64,000 nucleotides of DNA from Robinsoniella peoriensis (GTDB lineage: Bacteria > Bacillota > Clostridia > Lachnospirales > Lachnospiraceae), in contig NZ_JTGN01000004.1 of assembly GCF_000797495.1 (NCBI RefSeq), positions 463,017 through 527,016 of the forward strand. The letters run 5' to 3'. Both the position numbers and the translations under genes were made by a program. This document shows, in pieces, positions 53,747 to 64,000 of the stretch (within the stretch, counting starts at the first letter, position 1; every line of letters starts with the position of its first letter). The notes beneath the pieces were generated by a model. It saw only the letters and a list, made by a program, of their open reading frames with translations, was not told the DNA's origin and did no database searches.

Positions 53747-53919
53747 TTTTGAATCTCCTTTTCTAAAAATGGGTGCAAAAATACACGTGTGTTGTTCGTT
53801 AATCAGGCGAGCGTAATGCACACATGTATCGTTTCCAATTAAAACCAAAGTATTTTTGTCATATGAATTTTTAACGGAAGTAAGTATAACATACAAATTA
53901 GATTTTTGTAAGTATTTTT

Positions 53920-55251
53920 TTAAATTAATGGAAGTTCAAAAGACTCGTGATGTACTTTTACATCGGCGGGCCCTCTCTTATAGAGCCATGTGCAAAATAG
54001 CAGTGCCAGAATCTCAGTAACCGGAAAAGTGAACCATACAAAGAAAAGACCTTTAAAATGAAACAGCCAAGCCAACGGTACCAGAAGAATAATCTGGCGG
54101 AGAATCGTAACACTGATACTGGCATTTCCTTTATTGACCCCCTGGAAGTAAACGGTAAACATGATTACAAAGGCAGCCGGAATAAAACTTACAGAGATAA
54201 TACGAAGTGCTGAACGCCCGATTTCCAAAATCTCTTTGTTATTAGAAAAAATCAGTATCAGCTGTTCTGGCACGGTTATAAATATAATACATCCTGCCAG
54301 CATCACGATGCATGAAACAACGATAGAACAGCGAAGCGTCTGCTTCACACGGTCATGATCTTTTGCTCCATAGTTGAAACTGATTATAGGCAGGATTACC
54401 TGCTGTAATCCCATAAGAGGAATAAAAAAGAATGTCTGCAATTTATAATAAATTCCCAGCACCGTCACGGCACTTTCCGTAAATTGTTTTAATATCAGAT
54501 TCAGCCCCACTATATAAAGTGTGTACAGGGATTGCATAATGATCGAAGGAAGTCCTGTTTTATATATTAAAATACAGTTTTGCAGACTTAATTTTCCCTT
54601 TAACGAACATTTATGCATTACTGAAATAAGAACAATCATCATGGCACACCATTGTCCAATGACCGTTGCGATGGCAGCCCCCTGTATCCCCATTTCCGGA
54701 AACCCCAAACGCCCGAAAATTAAAAGGGGATCTAAAACCACGTTGATAAAGGCTCCGACAATTTGGGCATACATAGGGAGAAGCATATTTCCTTTTGCCT
54801 GCAGTATCTTCGTGCAGTTAGCTTCTACAAACATTCCCAGGGAAAAAGCAAAGATAATTTGGCAGTACTGAATTCCCAATTCCCGAACAATAAGCTGATC
54901 TGAAGAAAATTGACAATAGGTATTCATGCATAATAATCCTAGTATAGTAAATACCAGAAAGTTAAATAGTCCTAAAAATAATCCGCTCTTAATAATATTA
55001 TTCTGGTATTTCAAATCACCTGCTCCGTCCATTCTGGATATCAGAATGTTAATGCCGGTTCCGGTACCCGTTGCAATGGCGGTCATCAAAAGCTGGATCG
55101 GAAAGATGATCGATAGCGCTGTCAATCCTTCCGCTGAATGCTGTGCTACAAAATAACTGTCCACAATATTGTAGACAGACTGAATCAATAAGGCAAGCAT
55201 AACCGGTGGGCACAATTTTAATAATATTTTCCATATGGGTGTCTGTTTCAT
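53920..55251 (-). CDS. MATE-family multidrug efflux transporter
   Basis: The 443-residue protein has twelve membrane segments in two similar halves. It has the MATE N-terminal pattern YNIVDSYFVAQHSAEGLTAL and INILISRMDGAGD, and in the second half YYKLQTFFFIPLMGLQQVIL and ISFNYGAKD. It exports drugs in exchange for sodium ions or protons. It is transcribed from a MerR-type promoter and is downstream of the MerR gene in the same direction. AGAGG precedes the ATG with a rather wide gap. Confidence 0.92.
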   Translation of the reverse strand: MKQTPIWKILLKLCPPVMLALLIQSVYNIVDSYFVAQHSAEGLTALSIIFPIQLLMTAIATGTGTGINILISRMDGAGDLKYQNNIIKSGLFLGLFNFLVFTILGLLCMNTYCQFSSDQLIVRELGIQYCQIIFAFSLGMFVEANCTKILQAKGNMLLPMYAQIVGAFINVVLDPLLIFGRLGFPEMGIQGAAIATVIGQWCAMMIVLISVMHKCSLKGKLSLQNCILIYKTGLPSIIMQSLYTLYIVGLNLILKQFTESAVTVLGIYYKLQTFFFIPLMGLQQVILPIISFNYGAKDHDRVKQTLRCSIVVSCIVMLAGCIIFITVPEQLILIFSNNKEILEIGRSALRIISVSFIPAAFVIMFTVYFQGVNKGNASISVTILRQIILLVPLAWLFHFKGLFFVWFTFPVTEILALLFCTWLYKRGPADVKVHHESFELPLI

Positions 55252-55279
55252 AGTAACTCATCCTCTTTCTTTTTTGCAA

Positions 55280-55310
55280 AGGATAAAGGATGGAGTAACT
55301 ACATTGTCAA
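55280..55310 (-). promoter_or_regulatory. MerR-type promoter (19-bp spacer) of the MATE gene
   Basis: On the minus strand TTGACA (55305-55310) and TATCCT (55280-55285) are exactly 19 bp apart. The spacer holds the dyad ATGTAGTTACTCCAT, of which 12 of 15 positions match the complement. Its core AGTTACT also occurs in the spacer at 39172-39202. Confidence 0.85.
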
Positions 55311-55325
55311 GTATTTTTTTTTATG

Positions 55326-56147
55326 TTATTTTTTTACTAAATGGGCTTTTATTTCGCAGTAGTAATCGTCTATGTAATCGAATAACTGCAGCCCCAATTC
55401 TTCTGCGTATACTTCGTCTGTTGTGTATCCATTGACATTCATCCATTGTATCAGCGGCTGGAAATCTGCAGTATCCTTTATGATACGCACAATACAGACC
55501 GCATAGTATCCCGCGGGCAGCACATAGAGATTTTCGGATTGGACATGTGCATAACCGGAATCCGCAATCTTTAAATATTCCCTGTACTTACATACCCTCC
55601 CATCTACCATTTGATCCTGGTCAATGAGATAGCCATATTTTCTCTGAATGGTACTTACATACTGCAGCTCATCTTTGGCGGCTTCCTGCAGATTGGCATG
55701 ATAAGAACTTACATCTCTTTTCAAAACCCCGGCTATGACAGTTTCTTCATCGAGCCATTTCATCTGCACATCTGCAAGATTTACGCCGGAAGAAATCCGC
55801 CGGTTTTCCTGGTCATACCATAGAATATCATCCGCTACCTGCTGGTAATAGGCGCTTAAACGCAATGCTTCATTGCGATAGTCCAATAAAAGCTGTGTTA
55901 TTTTCGCATTATCATGAAAATTAAGAAGCTGTTTTACTTTTTCCAGAGGTACACTTAATTTACGGCATGTTGTTATAATGTCCAGCTGCCATAAATTCCA
56001 TCGGGAATAATATCGGTACTGATTCTTTTTATCTGTATAATCCGGTGTCAGTAATCCTATTTTATTGTAGAAATGCAGTGTATCTTTTGAAATTCCGGTA
56101 ATTTTGCTGACTTCTCCAATCAGATAATATCCTTCTTTCAACTTCAT
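55326..56147 (-). CDS. MerR-family regulator with effector-binding domain
   Basis: The 273-residue protein has a MerR winged helix (about 5-75; LIGEVSKITGISKDTLHFYN, YRYYSRWNLWQLDI), a coiled helix (80-120) and a GyrI-like effector domain (about 130-272). The design is that of BmrR-type drug sensors. It is directly upstream of the MATE gene, whose promoter has a 19-bp spacer, so it is the likely activator of that pump. It resembles the regulator at 39336 in length and layout. Confidence 0.92.
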   Translation of the reverse strand: MKLKEGYYLIGEVSKITGISKDTLHFYNKIGLLTPDYTDKKNQYRYYSRWNLWQLDIITTCRKLSVPLEKVKQLLNFHDNAKITQLLLDYRNEALRLSAYYQQVADDILWYDQENRRISSGVNLADVQMKWLDEETVIAGVLKRDVSSYHANLQEAAKDELQYVSTIQRKYGYLIDQDQMVDGRVCKYREYLKIADSGYAHVQSENLYVLPAGYYAVCIVRIIKDTADFQPLIQWMNVNGYTTDEVYAEELGLQLFDYIDDYYCEIKAHLVKK

Positions 56148-56306
56148 CCTCCTTCAATAATTTATTTTGCCTTTTATTCAGGCTGTAGAATTTTATTATA
56201 ATACCGCAGAAACTTTGTAATTACAATAAGCAATGACAATTTAACCAAAAATGATAGTGAAAATTTGGAAGAAACAGAGAAACTACATGGAATGAGGCGG
56301 ATACGA

Positions 56307-56335
56307 TTGACTTCTGATTTGGTCTATGCTATGAT
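56307..56335 (+). promoter_or_regulatory. Promoter of the beta-glucoside PTS operon
   Basis: TTGACT (56307-56312), 17 bp, TATGAT (56330-56335). The transcript would start near 56342, just ahead of the antiterminator site. No clear CcpA cre box was seen in 56148-56483. Confidence 0.7.
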
Positions 56336-56346
56336 TTCTGCAAGTA

Positions 56347-56378
56347 AAGGATAGTGATTGTGCAGACAAGCTAAACCT
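56347..56378 (+). promoter_or_regulatory. RAT site (LicT/BglG RNA antiterminator)
   Basis: GGATAGTGATTGTGCAG followed by ACAAGCTAAACCT matches the RAT pattern (GGAT-GT-A...GCAGGCAA-ACC). Its last bases are also the 5' arm of the terminator that follows, so binding by the antiterminator blocks terminator folding. Confidence 0.82.
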
Positions 56379-56440
56379 GTATGTAGAGATAATTTTGAAA
56401 GCCCATGCTTTCATGTTTATTTGTGCATATAGGTTTTTTT
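56373..56440 (+). terminator. Regulated terminator upstream of licT
   Basis: AAACCTGTATG (56373-56383) pairs with CATATAGGTTT (56426-56436) with one G-T pair, and the U-run follows to 56440. Overlap with the RAT gives substrate-dependent readthrough. Confidence 0.8.
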
Positions 56441-56483
56441 ATTGCCAAATTACACTTTTGGCATCGTACAGGGGGAAAAGTAA

Positions 56484-57329
56484 ATGAGGATATTTAAAGC
56501 TCTGAATAACAATGTGGCGGTCGTGGTAGATGATAAAGATCAGGAAAAAATCGTTATGGGCAGGGGGATCTGCTTTAAGAAAAAAGCAGGAGATGATATT
56601 GATCCGGAGATGATTGATAAAATATTCTTTCTATCCGCTAAGGATGCACATAACAAATTCCAGGTACTGATTCAGGATATTCCGATAGAGCATATAGCTA
56701 TCGGAGAGGAAATTATTTCAGAAGCCAGGGTACGTCTTGGAAAGAAACTTAACGATATGATTTATATTTCCCTCATTGACCATGTACATACTTCTATCCT
56801 CCGCTTTCTGGATGGAGTAACTGTAAAAAATGTATTGTTATGGGATATTCGAAGATTTTATAAAGATGAATTTCAAGTTGGGCTCTGGGCTTTGGATCTG
56901 ATTCAGGAGAAATGTAAAGTGCGGTTACCCGATGATGAAGCCGGTTTTATAGCGCTTCACCTGGCAAATGCCCAGATGGACCAGGAAATCATGCACAATA
57001 TGTATGAAATTACAAGGATTATGCAGGAAATAGCCAACATCGTCAAATATTTTTATCAAATTGAATTTGATGAAGATGATGTCTATTATTACCGTTTTAT
57101 CACTCATTTGAAATTTTTTGCAAAACGTCTGATTGACCACAATATTTATGATGAAGAAGACAATGACGATTTGTGGGATGTTATCAAATCGAAATATCAG
57201 AATGCTTTTCGCTGTGTAGAAAAAATTACGCAGTTTATTTTAAAGAAATATGAATATCAGCTGTCGAAAGAAGAGCAGATTTATCTGACGATTCATATAG
57301 AACGTGTGGTTAATAAGGCAGTAAGTTAA
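56484..57329 (+). CDS. licT: LicT/BglG-type transcriptional antiterminator
   Basis: The 281-residue protein has an RNA-binding CAT domain (residues 1-60; FKALNNNVAVVVDDKDQEKI, MGRGICFKKKAGDDI) and two PTS regulation domains (about 65-170 and 175-280) with the phosphorylatable His residues in SLIDHVHTSI, IALHLANAQ, LIDHNIYDEED and LTIHIERV. Without sugar, EII phosphorylates PRD1 and the protein is inactive. With sugar it binds the RAT RNA before its own gene and lets transcription proceed into the PTS genes. GGGGG precedes the ATG. It leads the operon, as in many Firmicutes. Confidence 0.93.
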   Translation: MRIFKALNNNVAVVVDDKDQEKIVMGRGICFKKKAGDDIDPEMIDKIFFLSAKDAHNKFQVLIQDIPIEHIAIGEEIISEARVRLGKKLNDMIYISLIDHVHTSILRFLDGVTVKNVLLWDIRRFYKDEFQVGLWALDLIQEKCKVRLPDDEAGFIALHLANAQMDQEIMHNMYEITRIMQEIANIVKYFYQIEFDEDDVYYYRFITHLKFFAKRLIDHNIYDEEDNDDLWDVIKSKYQNAFRCVEKITQFILKKYEYQLSKEEQIYLTIHIERVVNKAVS

Positions 57330-57353
57330 TACCGCACATCATGCCATGTATGC

Positions 57354-61118
<3,765 letters not shown>

Positions 61119-61134
61119 TCGCGACAAACGAGCC

Positions 61135-61190
61135 GGAGCGTATTTGCAAGTGTGACGTAAGTCTGTCCGGAAGCAATTTAACACACGCTC
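61135..61190. repeat. Short relative of the palindromic repeat at 48354
   Basis: GGAGCGTATTTGCAA at the left and GGAAGCAATTTAACACACGC at the right align with the ends of the larger repeat (AGAGCGTGTTTGAA; AGAAAGCAATTTTAAAAAAC then GCTC). The middle is deleted. It sits between the HPr and EI genes inside the operon. Confidence 0.65.
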
Positions 61191-61221
61191 AAATGCTCTA
61201 AAAATATTGAGGAGGCAGAAA

Positions 61222-62844
61222 ATGCTAAAATTATCAGGAAAATCGGTATATAAAGGAATCGTTATGGGACCTGTTGTGGTCTTCAAAAATAGCGATCACC
61301 AGGTGAAACGTAAAAAGATTGAAAATGCAGAATTGGAAATTGAAAGAGTGGAAACGGCTCTGGAAGCGGCAAAAGAGCAGCTCCAGAAATTATATGATAA
61401 GGCGGTAAAAGAAGTAGGCGAAGCCAGTGCTGCCATTTTCGAAGTCCACCAGATGATGCTGGAAGATGAAGATTATCTGGATTCCATACACAATTCCATC
61501 CGGACAGAAATGATCAATGCGGAGTACGCCGTTGCCGTTACCGGAGATAATTTTTCTGCAATGTTTGCCAACATGGATGATGACTATATGAAAGCCAGGG
61601 CAGCAGATATCGAGGATATCTCCAATCGCCTGGTTCAGAACCTGGAAGGAAAGGACGGGCTGGACTTAAGTACCATGGAAGCTGCAATCATTGTGGCAGA
61701 TGACTTAAGCCCCAGTGAAACCGTTCAGATGGATAAAGACAAAATTCTGGCATTTGTAACCGTGCATGGCTCTACCAATTCCCATACGGCGATCCTGGCA
61801 CGTATGATGAATATCCCGGCACTGATCGGAGTACCGGTGAATCTGGAAGAAATTCAAAGCGGTATGGAAGCGGTAGTGGACGGATTTACAGGGGAAGTAA
61901 TATTTGATCCTTCCGTGGATTTATGCAGCCAGACCAAAATCAGAATTCAGGAAGAGAAAGAAAAGCTGGAGCTTCTAAATACGTTGAAAGGCAAAGAAAA
62001 TGTAACCCTTGGCGGAAAGAAAATCAATATTTATGCTAACATCGGAAGCGTAGGGGATGTGGGATATGTACTGGAAAATGATGCCGGAGGCATTGGGTTA
62101 TTCCGCAGTGAATTTTTATATCTTGGAAAATCGGATTTCCCAACAGAAGAAGAGCAATTCCGGGCATACAGACAGGTCGTGCAGATGATGGCAGGCAAAA
62201 AAGTAATTATCCGTACATTAGATATCGGAGCGGATAAGCAGGTAGAGTATTTTAACCTGGGCAAAGAAGATAACCCTGCCCTGGGTTACCGCGCAATCCG
62301 TATCTGCCTGAAACAGCCTGATATATTCAAGACGCAGCTCCGTGCACTCTTTCGTGCAGCCGTATACGGAAATCTGTCGATCATGTATCCAATGATTACA
62401 TCCACGGAAGAAGTCCGTCAGATTTATGAAATTGTAAATGAAGTGAAAGAAGAGCTGGAGAAGGAGCAGATTCCTTACAAACTTCCGGAACAGGGGATTA
62501 TGATCGAAACACCTGCTGCAGTCATGATCAGCGATGAACTGGCTGAAATCGTGGATTTCTTCAGCATTGGAACAAATGATTTAACCCAGTACACGCTGGC
62601 AATTGACAGGCAGAATGAAAAGCTGGATGACTTTTATAATCCCCACCACAAGGCGATTCTGAAAATGATTCAAATGGTGGTGGACAATGCCCATAAGTAT
62701 GGAAAATGGGCGGGTATCTGCGGAGAATTAGGTGCAGACCCCGAATTGACGAAGAAATTCATCCGTATGGGCGTAGATGAGCTGTCAGTTGCTCCTTCCA
62801 TGATTCTGAAACTCAGAAAACAGATTCGTGAGATGGCGGATTAA
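61222..62844 (+). CDS. ptsI: PTS enzyme I (phosphoenolpyruvate-protein phosphotransferase)
   Basis: The 540-residue EI starts the phosphate chain by moving phosphate from PEP to HPr. The phospho-acceptor His188 lies in HGSTNSHTAILARM. The HPr-binding helical domain spans about 25-145. The PEP-binding barrel follows (about 260-540), with GIGLFRSEFLYL, IIRTLDIGADKQ, IEIPAA-type IMIETPAAVM, FSIGTNDLTQYTLAIDR and the catalytic Cys in GICGELGADP. ATG 61222 follows GAGGAGG; an in-frame start at 61207 is inside that site. It is last in the PTS operon, and a strong terminator follows. Confidence 0.95.
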   Translation: MLKLSGKSVYKGIVMGPVVVFKNSDHQVKRKKIENAELEIERVETALEAAKEQLQKLYDKAVKEVGEASAAIFEVHQMMLEDEDYLDSIHNSIRTEMINAEYAVAVTGDNFSAMFANMDDDYMKARAADIEDISNRLVQNLEGKDGLDLSTMEAAIIVADDLSPSETVQMDKDKILAFVTVHGSTNSHTAILARMMNIPALIGVPVNLEEIQSGMEAVVDGFTGEVIFDPSVDLCSQTKIRIQEEKEKLELLNTLKGKENVTLGGKKINIYANIGSVGDVGYVLENDAGGIGLFRSEFLYLGKSDFPTEEEQFRAYRQVVQMMAGKKVIIRTLDIGADKQVEYFNLGKEDNPALGYRAIRICLKQPDIFKTQLRALFRAAVYGNLSIMYPMITSTEEVRQIYEIVNEVKEELEKEQIPYKLPEQGIMIETPAAVMISDELAEIVDFFSIGTNDLTQYTLAIDRQNEKLDDFYNPHHKAILKMIQMVVDNAHKYGKWAGICGELGADPELTKKFIRMGVDELSVAPSMILKLRKQIREMAD

Positions 62845-62895
62845 ATATTGATAACAAAAATGGGACTTTTACGCTAACAGCAGTGAAAAGACCGC

Positions 62896-62947
62896 AAAAG
62901 GATGCCGCAACAGCTTTTTGACCAGCTGCTTTGCGACATCCTTTTTT
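62896..62947 (+). terminator. Terminator at the end of the PTS operon
   Basis: AAAAGGATG-CCGCAACAGC pairs with GCTGCTTTGCG-CATCCTTTT, then TT. A short GCAAGCCT duplication follows at about 62970-62990. Confidence 0.9.
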
Positions 62948-63012
62948 ATTACTTAACCCCTGCATATTGCAGGCAAGCCTGCAAGCCTGCCATCAATAAA
63001 TAGTTTGAATTT

Positions 63013-63354
63013 TTAATCACCAATAGGATTCTCGATTAAAGTAGCAGCAATAAATCTATGACAATGCCCATCTTCTATTTCTGTCTGAGAATCAATAAAG
63101 TGCACATGGCGCTCATCGCCGCATTTGCCAACCGGAACCTGCAAGCCCGTTGTTACACAAATGGGATGGAAGTGATCTTCATAAAAATCTGTTTTCGAAG
63201 TAAATTTGTGGATGTGTCCACCGGGGACTTTTATTATTTCTTCTGTCACACCTGCAAAGCGGTGGTTGTGTGGATCTTCGTCCAGTTCGGCAAGGCGAAC
63301 GCTTCCCAGCACCTCGTGAACGTGTGTTTGCATACATTTTCTGTTACAACTCAT
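63013..63354 (-). CDS. ymaF: YmaF-family His-rich protein
   Basis: The 113-residue protein has regularly spaced H-x-H and H-N-H pairs (MQTHVHEVLGS, DPHNHRFAG, GGHIHKF, EDHFHPICV, RHVHFID, DGHCHRFIA). This is the YmaF family pattern of Bacillus and Clostridia and suggests metal binding; function is unproven. The start at 63354 follows GGAGG on the minus strand; an open frame extends to 63390. It stands alone. Confidence 0.85.
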   Translation of the reverse strand: MSCNRKCMQTHVHEVLGSVRLAELDEDPHNHRFAGVTEEIIKVPGGHIHKFTSKTDFYEDHFHPICVTTGLQVPVGKCGDERHVHFIDSQTEIEDGHCHRFIAATLIENPIGD

Positions 63355-63603
63355 AATTACCTCCATTTCTGCACATTGTAGTGCATACAATTTTGTACCG
63401 CATCCGGAACAAAATTTTCTATATCAAATTATTCAATATCGGATAATACAATATAAAAGAAAAAAACAAATTTGTTCGATAAATTAGATTTATCTCAATA
63501 TTATATGTTTAAAAGAGTAAATTGGTGATAATTATAAAATCCGTATTGTCCTTTGAATAATCAATAGAATAACAAAATTTATTGCGAATCCGGCTGTTGT
63601 ATA

Positions 63604-63632
63604 TTGACAGGTGTTATATAGTGTATTATAGT
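63604..63632 (+). promoter_or_regulatory. Sigma-A promoter for the gene at the window end
   Basis: TTGACA (63604-63609), 17 bp, TATAGT (63627-63632). The sequence around it contains a short repeated GTGTTATATA. The rest of 63355-63676 is AT-rich, without other signals. Confidence 0.75.
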
Positions 63633-63676
63633 GTTATATATAAGAGGTGCAAATATGCAAGCCGGAGGTGAATTTT

Positions 63677-64000
63677 ATGAACGAAAAAGGATTTGTTAAA
63701 ATAGCTTCTGTGGGAAGTATGACGGAGGCTGAGCAAATGATCTGTGTTTTAAAAGAGAACGGTATTATGGCATGGCGCCAGGGCAGCATAATGGACATAT
63801 ATATGGGAGACTCCTATGCTGGTGAAGATATCATGGTCGCTGAAAGAGATGAAGATCCTGCAAAAAAACTATTGGAATGTTTCCCTCAGATTCAAACAAA
63901 AATGACTTTTCAAAAGAGAAACCTGTCAAGGACGCAGCGGATTTTAGGGTGGGTATTATTAATTATCATGGTTCTGTGTATTTTGGTTCCGGTTATCCTG
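63677..64000 (+). CDS. DUF2007-like putative signal-transducing protein with membrane segment, partial
   Basis: The first 108 codons are present. Residues 8-75 (IASVGSMTEAEQMICVLKEN, then GIMAWRQG, a Gly-rich turn, and AGEDIMVAERDEDPAKKLLE) resemble the small GlnB-like DUF2007 domain, which is built of two such halves around a loop. A hydrophobic segment begins near residue 92 (ILGWVLLIIMVLCILVPVIL). GGAGGTG precedes the ATG. The end is beyond the window, so total length and any extra domain are unknown. Confidence 0.65.
   Translation, partial: MNEKGFVKIASVGSMTEAEQMICVLKENGIMAWRQGSIMDIYMGDSYAGEDIMVAERDEDPAKKLLECFPQIQTKMTFQKRNLSRTQRILGWVLLIIMVLCILVPVIL

Noticed and set aside
56148-56483. CcpA cre box before the PTS operon
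   Set aside because: No sequence close to the cre consensus was found by eye, although a weak site cannot be excluded.

Overview
The window looks like a chromosomal stretch from a gut-type Clostridia, most likely Lachnospiraceae. The grounds are low-to-mid GC DNA with strong AGGAGG ribosome sites, YesM/YesN-type two-component pairs beside sugar ABC importers, many AraC and MerR regulators, a Bce-type peptide-resistance module, a YmaF protein, and a permuted GH3 of the kind known from Ruminococcus and Butyrivibrio. No rRNA, tRNA, CRISPR array, intact insertion sequence or phage gene was seen. The genus cannot be fixed from the sequence.

Layout. 1-3967: end of a MerR-type regulator, an ABC-2 drug-type exporter, a membrane diguanylate cyclase, and a GNAT acetyltransferase behind a LexA-like operator. 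4122-22316: two glycan-uptake modules. The first is response regulator + kinase, then two permeases + binding protein + sulfatase. The second is binding protein + two permeases, then kinase + response regulator, then a GH29 fucosidase. A convergent AraC + URO-D-like methyltransferase pair lies between them. 22354-27847: FMN-binding and PD-(D/E)XK gene remnants, a TetR regulator and a heterodimeric ABC exporter. 28126-34550: AraC regulator, permuted GH3 and a GH129/GH101-like lipoprotein. 34774-40698: an AlkZ-related protein, a second heterodimeric ABC exporter with divergent MerR control, and a membrane XRE regulator. 40773-44644: a LacI regulator, a zinc alcohol dehydrogenase with an elaborate control region, and an odd Fe-S aldo-keto-reductase-like protein. 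45119-48208: a WYL regulator + uracil-DNA-glycosylase-like pair and a ceramidase-like hydrolase. 48544-53071: a Bce-type two-component/ABC module. 53252-56147: DUF2798 protein, MATE pump and its MerR regulator. 56307-62844: a self-contained beta-glucoside PTS operon (LicT, EIIBCA, GH1, HPr, EI). The end holds a YmaF protein and a truncated signalling-type protein.

How it works together. Sulfatase, alpha-L-fucosidase, GH3 and GH129-like enzymes fit stepwise breakdown of sulfated, fucosylated host or mucin-like glycans. Only the GH129-like enzyme carries an export signal, so most of the breakdown is expected inside the cell after ABC import. Neither importer has its own ATPase, so a shared MsmX/UgpC-type ATPase elsewhere is implied.

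The strongest regulatory readings are two MerR-type promoters with the diagnostic 19-bp spacer, a LicT antiterminator site overlapping a terminator, a consensus promoter flanked by LacI-like operators, exact 15-bp direct repeats before the sulfatase operon, and a LexA-like box inside a promoter. The most unusual protein observation is an HPr with Lys in place of the regulatory Ser46, encoded with its own EI.
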